Assembly: GCA_029339195.1 (NCBI GenBank)
Contig: JAPTJF010000248.1
Location: forward strand, 25,412 to 89,411
Source of the DNA: Micractinium sp. NFX-FRZ
Taxonomy: Eukaryota; Chlorophyta; Trebouxiophyceae; Chlorellales; Chlorellaceae
DNA: 64,000 nt
Direction of reading: 5' to 3'
Shown: piece by piece, positions 24,906 through 36,348 of the stretch
Layout: every line of letters starts with the position of its first letter
Position numbering within the stretch: position 1 is the first letter of the stretch
Notes under the pieces: generated by a model
Seen by the model: only the letters and a program-made list of their open reading frames with translations
Databases searched by the model: none
Told to the model about the DNA's origin: nothing
Position numbers and translations under genes: made by a program

Positions 24906-27342
24906 ATGGGCTGCGGCCACAGTCGGCCCCTGGTCGCGGGCGAGGCGCCGGGGCCACCAGCAGGTGTGCATGTGAAGGAGAAAGGGATTGCCGCTGCCGA
25001 GCCAGCTGCCCAGGCTGGGCTCAAGGCGCGCCGGAATTCGCCGACATCCACTTTGGACTTGATAGAACGCTGCTACAAGCCGGACAGTGAGAAAGCGCGA
25101 CTTCAAGCATTGTTGTGAGTTCCGGTGTGGTCCGAGGGTAAGGGGTCTCTCCTCCTGGCTGCCTGCCGGCTGCCGCCAGCAGCTGTGCCCATTGCCCGCC
25201 AGCAGCTGTGCCCATTGCCCGGCCAGTGGGTGGCAAGAAAATATCCAGCCCACACGTGAGCACGCACCTCGTGAGAAAGACGCCAAGGCAACTCCACTAC
25301 CGTAATGTGATGCCTGGTTCGCCCTGCAGGGACTGCAAGTGCCTGGACACGCCTGACGAGCGGCGGTTTGACAGCATCACCTCGCTGGTCCAGGAGATGT
25401 TCCAGGTGGGTGCTGGGTGCTGGAGGTGGGTGCTGGCGTTGGGTTCGGCGTGCGTGCGGGTGGGTGCAGCACCCAAGGTCGCGTTCTGATCTGGGGCAGC
25501 CAGCGGGGCGGGCGGCCGTGTTCTTTGCGGTGGTTGGGTCATCCCGAGTCCAGCGGCCGGCTGAGGTGGCTGCTGCACAGCGGGTGGTGCCCTGCCACAG
25601 ATTTGGCCAGCTGGACCCACAGAAGCGGCTGCAGCTGCCAAGTACATCAGCACAGCATGCAGGGCAACAGCACGCACGGCAGCACGCACGGCAGCCCTCC
25701 CGTCCCGCACCCGAGCCCGCCCAGTGGGTCCGTGCATTGCCGCGCCACCTGCGGCCTGCCCCCCGCCACGCTACAGGTGCCCATTGCGGTGGTGGGCCTG
25801 ATTGACGATGAAAGGCTGTGGTTGAAAAGCATCACGGGATTGGAGGGCCGTAACGGTGCGTGGGGGGGCAGGGTGTGCCGAGGGTGGGCGGAGCGGGAGG
25901 GAGAAACTGATGGGTCAGACGTGGGGGGAAGGCTGTTTGCACTGTGGCTACTGGCCAGAGGCACAGTAGCACAGGGTGCAAGCAACTGGGGCATGCATAC
26001 CAGCAGAGCAGTACAACATGTTGTCACCGCATGTGGGCGCCACATGGCAGTGCGCCACAGGCGCTCCCAGAGGCCCACCCTCCTGACCTGTGGGGTCCTC
26101 CCCGCCTCCCTGATCGTCTTGCGCACCCCCCCCCCCTCCCCTTCCTCACTTGACCCCGCTGCCTCCTTGCTCCGCTCCCTCCCTGCTCCCCCTGCAGGCA
26201 ACCGCCTGCACTCCTTCTGCGACGCCTCCTTGCGCGCCGCCAACCCAACCATGATGGTGCGCAAGTGCCTGGCACCTGCTTTGCTGTCTGTCTGTCTGTG
26301 CAAGGGCGGCAGCTCCCTGCCGGGTGCTGGCAGCTTCCCGGGGCTGGGGCTTGGGGTGCCCATGTCGCCTTGCTGGCGGCACCAGCTCAGGGACTCGCTC
26401 TGCCCGCTTGCCTTGCAAAGGCTGTGCCACGCAGACGTAACACATTCACTGCAAGCACACATCAGTGCTTACCTGCCCCTGCTGGCGAGCATCCGGGACA
26501 TGAGTTGCCAGGCCCTGCCCTGCCGTGCCATGCTTGCCTTCCGGCTTTCTTACTCTGGCCACATGCAAATCATGGACACCCTGTGTGTGCTGGAAGCAAT
26601 GGACGGTGCGCGCCCCACCCCGCTGCCAGGCGCTGGCAGCTTCCACCAGGGTGGACGGGCGCCAAAGTGGCCGCCGCCAGGCTGGCCTGGCCGACGCCCG
26701 CTCCCGCCCCATGTCTCTTGTGTGCCTGCCCGCAGGTGGTGCCAGACACGCTGCAGGACGCCCGCTTCCAGCGCTCCCAGTTTGTGACGCAGCCACCCTA
26801 CGTGCGCTTCTACACAGGAGCGCCCCTGGTGAGTCTGATTGCTTAGTGGGCGGCTGGCGTGGCTGCGCCGCACTGCAACTCCCGGCGTGGGGTGGAGGGC
26901 TGGCATGCGGCGGCAACAGGGCCTGCAGGACAGGGCTTGTTCAGGCGTGCTGCCCGTGTTGCAGCAGCTGCTGCAGGCTGCATAGAAACGAGGCGCGCAG
27001 AGTAAAGTAGAACTATACGCGAGTTGTCCTCGAGTGGGGCGGTGTCAAAGGACTGTCACCGATTGGGTTTTGGGCGCAGGCGTGCATGCGCTGCCTGCGC
27101 CAGCCTGTAGCGTAGCAGTGCGTGACCTGGCTGGGTGCACTGACACCGCCTGGCACGCCACCCTGGCGCAGGTGTCGAGCGAGGGGCACATCCTGGGGAG
27201 CTTGGGGATCATGGACATCAAGCCCCGCTCCTTCCCCGCGGGTGCGCTTCTTTGCGCTGTGCTGTGCTGTGCTATGTGAAGAGATGTGTGTGTGTGTGTT
27301 TGTGTGTGTTTATAGTTGGTGTTGTGATAGTTGGTCTTGTTA

Positions 27343-27399
<57 letters not shown>

Positions 27400-30300
27400 A
27401 TAGTTGGCATTGTGGGCCGAAGTGCATGATGCGCCGAGTGCATGATGTGTTACTGCCACACCGCATTCCATTCCAGATTGCCGGCTGCCACACCTGCCGG
27501 CTTTGGAGGTAGAGGGTGGCCCTAACGCACCTCGCCAGCACGCGGAAGCTGCTCCGCCAGTGCCAGCGCATCTACTCACCAGCACGCTCGGCTCTGCCAC
27601 TCAATGCACCTGCTGCGCCTGCTCCCTCTCCATGGCTCCCCTCCCCCATCCTGCCAGGCGCCCTCAACGTGATTTGCAACTTTGCTGAGCTGGTGGTGCG
27701 GGAGCTGGAGCGGGACAAGGTGGGTGGCAGTACAAGGGGTACTGCTGGGGCTGGCTCTACTGCTGGCAGGCAGCTGAGTGCCGCCGTGATTACTGCTGAG
27801 CTCGTAGTGCTGGAGATGCAGCGGGACAAGATGGGTGGGGCAGGGCGACCTGGCAGGACAGGTGGTGCAGCCACTCGGCACCAAATCCCGCAACGTGGGT
27901 GAGCTGGCGGTGCGGGAGATGCAGGGAGGTGGCGGGCGTGGAGGGGTGCGGGTAGTGGAAGCTTTCCGAGGGGGGTGGGATGTTGCAGGGAGGGAGGAGA
28001 GGCAGCCAGGGAGGGTGTGGAGCAGCAGGCGGCAGCACATCACGTGAGTCGCGAGTCATGAGCAGGGCACGCTTCTTGCACAGCATGCTCAGCAGTGCAC
28101 CCAGGCAGTCGGCTGCGGTCTGGTGTTGGTTTGCGGCCCTGGTTTGGGGTGAGTTAGCCGTAAGTGCCCCTGTCTGGCTGTCCTGCCCGCCTGCAGGCAC
28201 GTGAGCTGGCGCAGTACAGCCGAGTGGAGAAGGCGCTGAGCGCTCGTGGGCACATGGGTGAGCCGCCGAGGCGGGGCGGGGCGCAAGGCGGGTCACGCTG
28301 GGGAGACTCTAGGGCTGCTCTCATGGAGGCCTGCAAGCAGCTAGCTGCGCACGATGCTTGCGGGTGCTGCCTTGCCTCCCTCAAGCCCTTCCCCCCAACT
28401 TGCCCCTGCCTGCCTGCCCCTTGCAGCCGCTGCCCGCCGAGGCTCTTGTCCAACCTCCCTCCACACCCCGCACCCCTGTTGAACGCACACCCCCGCCCGC
28501 CCTTCCCCGACCTGCAGTGCGCGCCCTGTCGTGCTTCCAGGAAGCGGTGATGCTGTGCAACGTGGCGGAAGAGGGCTGGCCCATCCTGTACGTCAACGAA
28601 AACTGGTGCAGCGACACAGGTGGGCGGGCGGCGGGCGGAGGGGGAAATGGGGGCTGGGGATGGGGCCCAATCTGTGGGGAGGGGAGGAGGCACCCGGCAT
28701 GACGCCGTCGGTTGTGTGCCCGGGCTTTGTGGCAGTGCTGCTTGCCGCCATGGGTGCATGCCTTCCGGTTGGGCCGCCCTCTCAGCGCCGGTACCTGCTG
28801 CTTGACGGTGCCGCAACCCTCCGCCCCGCCCCCCTCGCAGGCTTCAGCGAGCCCGCCTGCCTGCACAGCGCCTTTTGGGACCTGTTCCACACGCCCCTGA
28901 GCAGCAGCGGCGGCAGCAGCGGCGGCAGCAGCAGTGCTGATAAGCAGGAGGCGCTGAAGGCGGCGCAGGAGCGCAAGCCGTTCAGCATCACTGTGGAGGG
29001 TGGGTGGGGCGGGCGGGACACCGGCCCGGGGTGCGGCCAGGTTTCGGCGAGATGCCAAGGCATGAGATGCCAACGCGAGGGTCGTTGTGTGCTGGCGGCC
29101 CCCCACCCTGAGCTCTGTGCACGCCTCTGGCAGAGGTTCTGCCCCTCTGCCCGGCATTCTGCGCCGCACCACTCTCCACATGCACGCCAGCCCAGCGACC
29201 GTCACCATGCCCCACCGTGCCCCGCCTCTGCACACTTTGCTCCCCCCCTGCCCCTCTCGGCTTGGCATGCCACCCCGGCAGGCGGCAACTGCTCCCGCGT
29301 CGTGCTGGACCTGAAGCCCGCCACGGCAGACCACCTGTCGACCGCTGTGCCCACCATCGGCATACCAAACTTTGTGGAGGGGCTGGGTGAGGGCGGGGAG
29401 GCGGGGGGGCGCACGTGTGTGTGTGTGCTCCCTCACTGTGTTTGGAGGTGCTGGGTGTGGCGGGAAGGGCCGAACACGTGTACTGCCAAACCTTTCCGAG
29501 GGGAATGGTCGTTCGGGCGGCAGGGGAAGCAGCGGTAGCTCTGCAGGTCAGGGTAGCATGGAGAGGGCAGGGCAGGGCAGGCGGGTGTAGGGGAGCTCCT
29601 CGTGCACTCTGGCTCTTCATTGCGGCAGCAGCAGCTGGGAGCTGGCGCTTCAGTTGGTTGCAGAGTTGTCGCCTTGCCTCCTGCTCTCCCTGCTGGACGT
29701 GCATCCTCTGCAACCTGCCCTCCCTCCCTGCCCCCCAGCGCAGCCTTGCCCCACCTCTCAGAGCTCAAGGCGTGCCGTCTTGGAAAAAACGCACGCAGTA
29801 TCTTTGTTCGTGCGACCCTGGACGGGCGCGCCTGCCCCCCCATTCCACGCCCCTGCCCCCAGCGCAGCTCAAGGTTCTGGGCTCTCTCTTCTTCCTCCCT
29901 GCCACACGTGTGTGATGTCCCACCCCCTCCCCTCCTGCCCTCTCACCCACCCCCATGGCAGCCCGCTCGGAGCTCAAGGTGCTCGATGCCTACTTTTTCG
30001 CCGTCACCCGGCGGCCCCAGGAGCAGCAGCAGACGCAGAGCGGCGCTGCCTCGGCCTCCTCTGCCGCCTGGGCCCCCTCCTCCGGCGGTGCCCAGCCGGA
30101 CCGGCGCGCGGTGCAGCAGGTGATGCCGGGGACGCTGTGCGTGCTGTGCTCGCAGCGCCCTGGCTGGGCCGCCGCCTGTGCGCATGGCTGTGCATCGGGC
30201 CGCACCCCTCAGCCTGCCTATGGCTAACCTTAGCGCATGTGTTTGCACGTGCTCTGCGCAGCGCACCTCTGTGGACGCCACCCGGATCAGCAGCGGCACG

Positions 30301-33300
30301 GGCACGAGCAGCGGCGGCGGCGCCAGCGGCGCCCTCTCCGCCTTCCTCAGCCGCGACGTGCGCAGCGTCTGCTCCTACACCCGCCGCCCCTTTGGCCTGG
30401 TGAGCTGGCGCTCTTTTCACATGCATGCTGACGTGTGTGCAGCATCCAGTCCCACACTTGCCGGCGAGTTGACACTCCAGACATGCGCAACCGGTGCTCC
30501 CACGCCTACCGCCCCTTTGGCCTGGCGACGGCCAAGCAGGGAGGGTCTAGATCGGGGGTGGAGGGGACTCCTGTGACGTGGTGGTGTGGGGTGGGGTGGG
30601 GTGGCGTGGCCCCCGCATGGGGGTGCGGCACGTGTGTATATGTATGGCATGGGGAGGAGGCAGGCATCAGAGGTGCATGCACATCCTGTTGAAATCCAGT
30701 CCCAGAGCGTGCAGCTGCCCTTTGGTGCCCCCTAGCTGGGTTCTCTTCCGCGCCTTCCAACCCTGCCCGCCTCAGCACGCTGTGCTGGCCTGCTGCTGCC
30801 GCTGTTGGCCACACCTGTGTGAGTGGCAGGCGGGCACATCACTAGCTTCTTGCCGCCGCTTGGTGCAGGAGCCGCCAGAGGCTCTGGAGGGCCTCAAGAT
30901 GGGGCCGCTGCTGGGCAAGTGAGCGCGGATTGTGTGTTGCATGCTGTACTTTGGGCCCCCTGCTGTTGCAAGCCGTGATGGACTGCTGCTGGGCAAGTGA
31001 GTGAGCGTGTGTGTTGCATGTTGTACTTTCGGCCCCCTGCTGTTGCAAGCCGCGATGGGCTGCTGCTGGGCAAGTGAGCGCGGACTGTGTGTTGCATGTT
31101 GTGTGTTTGAGCCCCCGCCATTGCGAGCCCCCCATTGTACCGCAGGGGCGCGTACGGCAAGGTGTACCGCGGCACCTGGAAGTCGGCCAGCGTGGCGGTC
31201 AAGGTGGGTGGCTGCTCCTCAGCTGATACACTCTGATGTCACCGGTCCTCACCCCGTGGCATGCACTGACGCCTGCAATGCTTTCCAACACGTTGCGACA
31301 CGGCTGCTCCCCACTGTCCCGTCCCCTGTTCCCCTGTTCCCCTGTCCCCCTGTTCCCCACCCTTTCCTGTCACCCTTCCGTTTCTAGCTCCGCTGCCCCT
31401 CAAGTACGCCCCCGGGCCCCTTATCCCTTGCACCTTCCTCCCCGCCACCCCCTGGGCAGATCATGGAGGCGTGGGTGGACCCCCAGTCTGCGGAGGTGAC
31501 GCAGCCCATGCTGGAGGCGCTGCTCAGGTGGGGGCTGGGGGTGGTGGTGGGGGGGCTGGACTTAGTATGGACTTAGCATGGACTTAGTTGGACTTAGTAT
31601 GTCTTAGTATGCTGGAGGCGCTGCTCAGGTGGGACCAGCCAGGTGGAGCCCCCACAGCTGCCCCCAGCCCAAGCCGCGGCCCTGCCCTCGGGTGGGCTGG
31701 CCCCACCTCCGAGGAGTCCACCCCTTGCCCTGCACTCGTCACGAACACGGTGTTTTCTGTTCGTGCCCTGCGCGCCTCCTTCCTTTCCCTGCCCTGCTCT
31801 CTCATAGGGCTCCTGGCTCGCGCCCTGTGCCCTCTGGTGGGCGCGTGCAGCCAGACCCTCAGGGCTGGCCCAAACCTGGTGCACACCTCCCCGGTCTTTT
31901 CAGGCGGCTGCCGCCCTCTGCTGGGGCCCTCCTCACTGCCGCTGCCCCCCCCTTGGCTGCCCCCCCCCCCCCCTGCAGCAAGAAGCTGACCCACCCCCAC
32001 GTCGTGCAGACCTTTGACTATGCGTTTCAGATTTTCGAGGTGGGTCACTCGCCGCGCATGCAGCGCTGGCGCCGAGGTAGGACTGAGGGGGTGAGCCGAG
32101 CGGAGCACCCCGGGGACGTGTCAGTTTGGCGGGTACTGTAGGGAATTGCAGGGGTGTAGAGTTTAGAGGCGCCGAATGCGGGACTGGAGATGCACGCTAG
32201 GGACACACGCTGCGGCGGCCCCGCTGCAGCTGCCTCCCCGCCGCTGCAGGGGGGGGCAGTAGCCCCGCTCACCCCACATGCCTGCTCTTTCCAACCACCC
32301 CGCCCTGCCTGCCCGCCCTGCCTGCCCCTTTGTGCAGCCCGACCCGCTCTCGGACTCGGACCCCGGCAGCCCCCGCCTGCTGCCTCCCTCCCACGACCTG
32401 CCCGCGCCGACAGGCGCCCACAACCGCCAGCAGCAAGTGTGGATTGTGCAGCAGGTGAGGCATTGTGTACTGTGCACCAGGTGTGGCATTGTGGATTCTG
32501 CAATAGGTGAGGCAGGGGGTGGGCACTACTGTAAGCGTCCCGTGCACTGCCCTGCAGGCGCGTCGCTGCATGAGGGGCCGGGAGCCGGGGCCCGCTTGCA
32601 TGGGCATACGCTTGAGGGCTGCATGGGTGCACGGAGAGTCTCCCTTTGGGCCAACCCTTTCAGAGGCTTCCTGGGCCTGCCCCCAAACCCTCTGGTGCAC
32701 CCTCTCCTGTCCTGCCTCCCCCCCACTCCCCCCCCCCCCAGTACTGCAACCACGGCACGCTGGGCGACGCCGTGGACCGCGGCTGGCTGCGCACGCAGCG
32801 CACCCTGCAGGGCCCGCCCTGCATGCCCGCCATCCTGCCCACCGCCCAGGCAAGGGGTGCACAGGGCCCAGGCGCAGCGTTGTGGGGGGGAGAGGGGGCA
32901 CAGCTGGCGACGTGCAGGGCACCTGCCTGCCAGGATCTAAGGCCAGGTCCTGGAGCCCGGCCGGTCTTGCTTGGCTGGCAGGAGGAACCAGTCAAGCCAC
33001 CAATCTTCACCACCTCAACCCCGGGCTTGCCACCACCCTCCAGTTCACACCTGGCTCCTTACTGCCAGCCGGTGTTTGTGTGCTGTGTGTGTGTGTGTGT
33101 GTGTGCAGGAGATTGCGTCGGCCCTGCAGTATCTTCACTCCCAGGACGTCATCCATGGTGGGTGGTACTGCGTGGGTGCTTGGATGGTAGTGCCGAGTGT
33201 AGAGTGGAGTGTAAGACGTGGCGGGTTGAGCCGGGGGCTTTAGGGACCCCTCTACTGCACCCCCCTCACAGCAAGGCCTGTTGGCGTGGTGCAGTGGCAG

Positions 33301-34775
33301 CGCAAGGGCATGATCGTGCACGGTGCAGGCCTGGGGCACGGCTGCCTCAAGTATGAGAAGCCCAGCGGGCACGGCTGCTGCTGGCTGCTGCCGGCTGCCC
33401 TGCTGTCTAGCTTACCTGGCTGCTCTCAGGCCCGCCTGCTGCTGGGCTTCCCAGTTTTCCCAATGGCTCTGCATCTTGCAATCAATCATGTACACTTGAA
33501 CTGAACGGAGCGAGCAGGACCGCCGTGCCTGCTCCGCTCGGCCCGCCAGCGTGGCAGGGCCCCGCTCAGCGACGTGCAGGCGGCCTTCCGCCCTGCCAGC
33601 CCTCCCTCCCTGGCCCCGAGACCACCCCCCTGGCCTGCACCTCACCTGCCATTGGCCGAGGCAGTAAAGCCTCTGCACAGTGACAGGCACATCAACCCGG
33701 CTGTACCTGCCCTGCAGGCGACCTGGCGCCCGGCAACGTCCTGCTGGTGGGGGCGCAGCCGCAGCGGCGCTCCGACCCGCGCAGTTTCCAGGCCAAGGCA
33801 GGCGGGGGGGAGGGCTGAAGGGCTGGGGCTGGAGGGCTGCGAGGGGTGAACTTTGATGGGGGTGAAGGGCTGGGGGGAGGGCTGGGCAGGCTGTGTGTTG
33901 GTGGCATTTGCAGGGCACGCAAACACGCAGCGGTGGGCAGCAGTGGCCGGGAGCCGCTGCGAAGCCCACAATGTGGGTGGTTTGCTGCAATGTGCTCTGC
34001 TGCGGCGGCGGCCCTGGCAGCAAGTTGGAGTGCCTGGGGAGTGCCGGCGGGCAGGGCCTGGTGGGCGGTTTCCGCGCCCCCAACACCACCAGCCCACCCT
34101 GCCCCCGCTTTGCCTCCCAGCCGAGTGCCCCCCAACTTGTGCCACCCTCCGCAGGTGGGCGACTTTGGGCTCAGCCGTCTGGCGAGCAGCGAGCGTGCGC
34201 TGCATGCCGGCACCGTGGGCACCGTCTCCCACATGCCTCCTGAAGTGGTGGACCGTGACTTGCTCACCAAGGCGGCTGATGTCTACTCCTTTGGTGTGCT
34301 GTGCTGGGAGATGCTGAGCGGGCGGCGTGCCTGGGCGGGGCGCAGCCCCGTGCAGATCCTCATCGCTCGCTCTACACAAAAGGAGGGGCTGGCCGTGCCG
34401 CCTGGCTGCCCGCCGCGCTTCAAGGTGATCGGGCCGCTGCATGCATCGGCATGCAACTGATTTGTCAGGGTGCGTTGGCGCCTTTTCGCGCAAGGGCGGA
34501 GCGCCGGGCGAGCTCCGCAGCCTCGCTTCTGCTGCTGCGACCCAACCGCATGCCCCGCCCCTTCTCACGCCGTGCTCTCCTGCCGCACCCACCCACGTCC
34601 CGTGCTTCCCGTGTTCCCTCCCCGTCCCCCCCCTCAGTCCCTGGTTGAGTCCTGCCTGAGGGAGGACCACACCCAGCGGCCCACCTTTGACGCCATTGTG
34701 GGGGAGCTGGAGCAGATAATGGCGGAGGCGGATGCGGGGGCGGGGGCGGGGCCGGCATCGCCCGCCTCGCCTTAG
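24906..34775 (+). CDS. Membrane-anchored GAF-PAS-protein kinase (copy 1)
   Basis: Sensor kinase of 789 residues in 23 exons: 24906-25114, 25330-25405, 25777-25855, 26198-26256, 26736-26828, 27172-27241, 27658-27719, 28197-28257, 28518-28619, 28841-28999, 29282-29386, 29962-30119, 30262-30399, 30869-30918, 31146-31203, 31460-31527, 31979-32039, 32338-32454, 32742-32849, 33109-33157, 33718-33797, 34155-34424, 34638-34775. All phases close. The start MGCGHS fits N-myristoylation at Gly2 with a palmitoylatable Cys3. Residues 70-216 are a GAF domain of bacterial sensor type (RFDSITSLVQEMF, RFYTGAPL, GSLGIMDIKPR). About 237-411 is a PAS domain (WPILYVNENWCSDTGF) without a visible LOV-type NCRFLQ cysteine. 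From 458 on is a kinase domain: GKGAYG, Lys493, HGDLAPGN at 627, DFG at 657, and PPEVV. Arg and Lys of the catalytic loop are Gly and Ala. Exons 19 and 21 use GC donors. The ligand or chromophore is unknown. The paralogue begins at 58408. Confidence 0.93.
27345..27398. repeat. (GT)27 dinucleotide microsatellite
   Basis: A perfect GT run lies in the intron between exons 6 and 7 of the first GAF-PAS-kinase gene, preceded by imperfect GT and GCTGT units from about 27255. The paralogue's matching intron lacks it. Confidence 0.97.
27785..27932 (+). repeat. Two intronic decayed copies of GAF-PAS-kinase exon 7
   Basis: Exon 7 ends GAGCTGGAGCGGGACAAG then GTGGGTGG. Copies follow at about 27790-27840 (GAGATGCAGCGGGACAAG then ATGGGTGG, donor GT lost) and 27898-27930. 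The paralogue has an independent-looking copy after its own exon 7 at about 60430-60476. Confidence 0.9.
30490..30532 (+). repeat. Intronic copy of the end of GAF-PAS-kinase exon 13
   Basis: TACCGCCCCTTTGGCCTGGC repeats the exon 13 end CGCCGCCCCTTTGGCCTG/GT (30382-30401), with the donor GT changed to GC. It lies about 110 bases into the following intron. Confidence 0.85.
30903..31133 (+). repeat. Three tandem units spanning the exon 14 end and donor
   Basis: A unit of about 77 bases starting CTGCTGGGCAAGTGAG occurs at about 30903, 30980 and 31057. The first copy is the true exon 14 end (30918) plus donor. All three keep GCAAGTGAG, so three potential donors exist. The paralogue has the junction only once (63340), so the triplication happened after the two genes separated. 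Confidence 0.93.
31605..31636 (+). repeat. Intronic copy of the exon 16 end with intact donor
   Basis: ATGCTGGAGGCGCTGCTCAG followed by GTGGGA at about 31609-31634 repeats exactly the exon 16 end and donor at 31508-31533. It is preceded by short TGGACTTAG units from 31557. Confidence 0.93.
33082..33108 (+). repeat. (TG)n tract that replaces the polypyrimidine tract of an acceptor
   Basis: About eleven TG units run directly into GCAG, the acceptor of exon 20 of the first GAF-PAS-kinase gene. There is almost no pyrimidine-only stretch before the AG. Confidence 0.85.
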
Positions 34776-36348
34776 CCGGCCCCGGCTGAGCTGACGCAGC
34801 TTGCGGCAGTGCAGCGGCTTCGACCGCCTGCTTCATCCACCGCTTGGGCGGCCCAGCCTGAGCTGGTGACGTGCGCAATGCTGGTGGCCTCACCTGCCAC
34901 CCACCGCGCCCTGCTTTGCACCCGTACAATCCCTTTGCCAAAACCTGGCCCAAAACAAGCCAATATATTTGAACCACTCCATGGTCCCGGCACCTGGCCT
35001 GCTGCCTTGGAGCTTCCAGTCGAGGAACCCTTCAGTCACCCCGCTGCCATGCGGCGTGCGGCGCACAACCTCCCAAATATGTACCCCATGTACCCGTGCT
35101 GTACTTTCAGCCCCGCACAGCGCACATTGCTGTACATCGCATGCATTCACTCAGCCCCCGCCTGCCTAACCTTCCTTGTGTACGTCTGTGTGCCTTCCAC
35201 CCATCACACCCACCCCGTTTGCCTTGTTGCCCTGGCATCAGAAGCACGGGCCACTCTCACCTGCCCCCAACGCCGTGCTGTACTTTCATCCTCCCCTTTG
35301 CCCTGCCCTGCCCTGCTCAACCCTCTGCCTCCAGGTGGAGCTGATGGTCGTCTGCCTGTGCACGCCCCCTTCTGCACCGCCTTGCGATCCCTGGCTGCTG
35401 CCCGGAAGCTTCATTTGTCGGTCTCCATGAATGATGCCGGCAATCGCCGTTGCTGCAGCAGAAGCAGAAGTGTCCTGCAGCAGAAGCAGAAGTGTCGCGT
35501 TGGAAGCCACACTTAACACAACAACAACACCGCTTCAGCAGCAGGGTGCAGGAGGCCGGCAGCCCAGGGAGTGCGCAGGTTGCACGGTGGATCCACATGC
35601 ACGGCAGCAGCAAGGAACAGCAGGGAGGAACAGCAGCCGGCAGCAGCAGCAGCCGGTCCGGGCTGCCGGGCAGCATCAGCAGATGGCATCAGCGGCAGTG
35701 GCAGGAGCAGCGGCAGCAGGCAACAGCGGCAGCAGCAGCCGGCAACAGTCAACATGTTGCAGCAGGCAGCAGCTGGAAGAACCGGCGGCAACGTCCCAAG
35801 CTGTCGGCTGGCACTCCCACAGGGGTCCACAGCCCGCAGCCCTTGCAAGTGGCGTGTGCGCACAGTTCACGGGTGCTTACATGTTTACCCACGAAAGTGT
35901 GCTTCACGAGCATCATACGAATTGGGAGTTCACCCACCCCATGCTATCCTAGCCGAGGACGCAGATGAGCATGAAGGGGCGGGTGCAAAGCAGATCACAG
36001 AGCAGAAGTGCGCAATGTTGGGAATGAAGGGTGGGGCTGTTGTGCAGGGTCACGGAGGCAGATCAGCGGAGGCAGATCAGAGAAAAGCAGATCACGGAGG
36101 CAAGATAGCTGGCCGAGGCGGGCCCGCAAATGGGGCCCACACCTCTGTTGGGTTCGACTCAGCCTCACGGGGGCAACCTTCAGTCTCGATCTTCAGCCGT
36201 CTTCCGGGGCCAGCAGCCGGCAGGGGCAGGCGGGGGAGGGCGGGACCACGGGCGAGGGGAGGCCAGGGGGCACCTACTGGTGCCACAAGGTCCCACCCCC
36301 CCGCCGACCGCGCCTTCCACCCAACCGTGGGCGCCGAGCCACGTGTGC
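34776..36348. other. Convergent intergenic region
   Basis: It holds the 3' flanks of the plus-strand kinase and the minus-strand small secreted gene. I found no plus-strand TGTAA for the kinase. About 35440-35790 is CAG-rich, including two tandem GCAGCAGAAGCAGAAGTGTC-type units at 35454-35496. GTGCTGTACTTTCA occurs at about 35096 and 35274. The ORFs in the CAG-rich part have repeat composition only. Confidence 0.6.
35877..35881 (-). terminator. Candidate poly(A) signal of the small secreted gene
   Basis: TGTAA on the minus strand, about 470 bases beyond the stop codon at 36349. The motif and distance fit green-algal genes. Confidence 0.5.
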
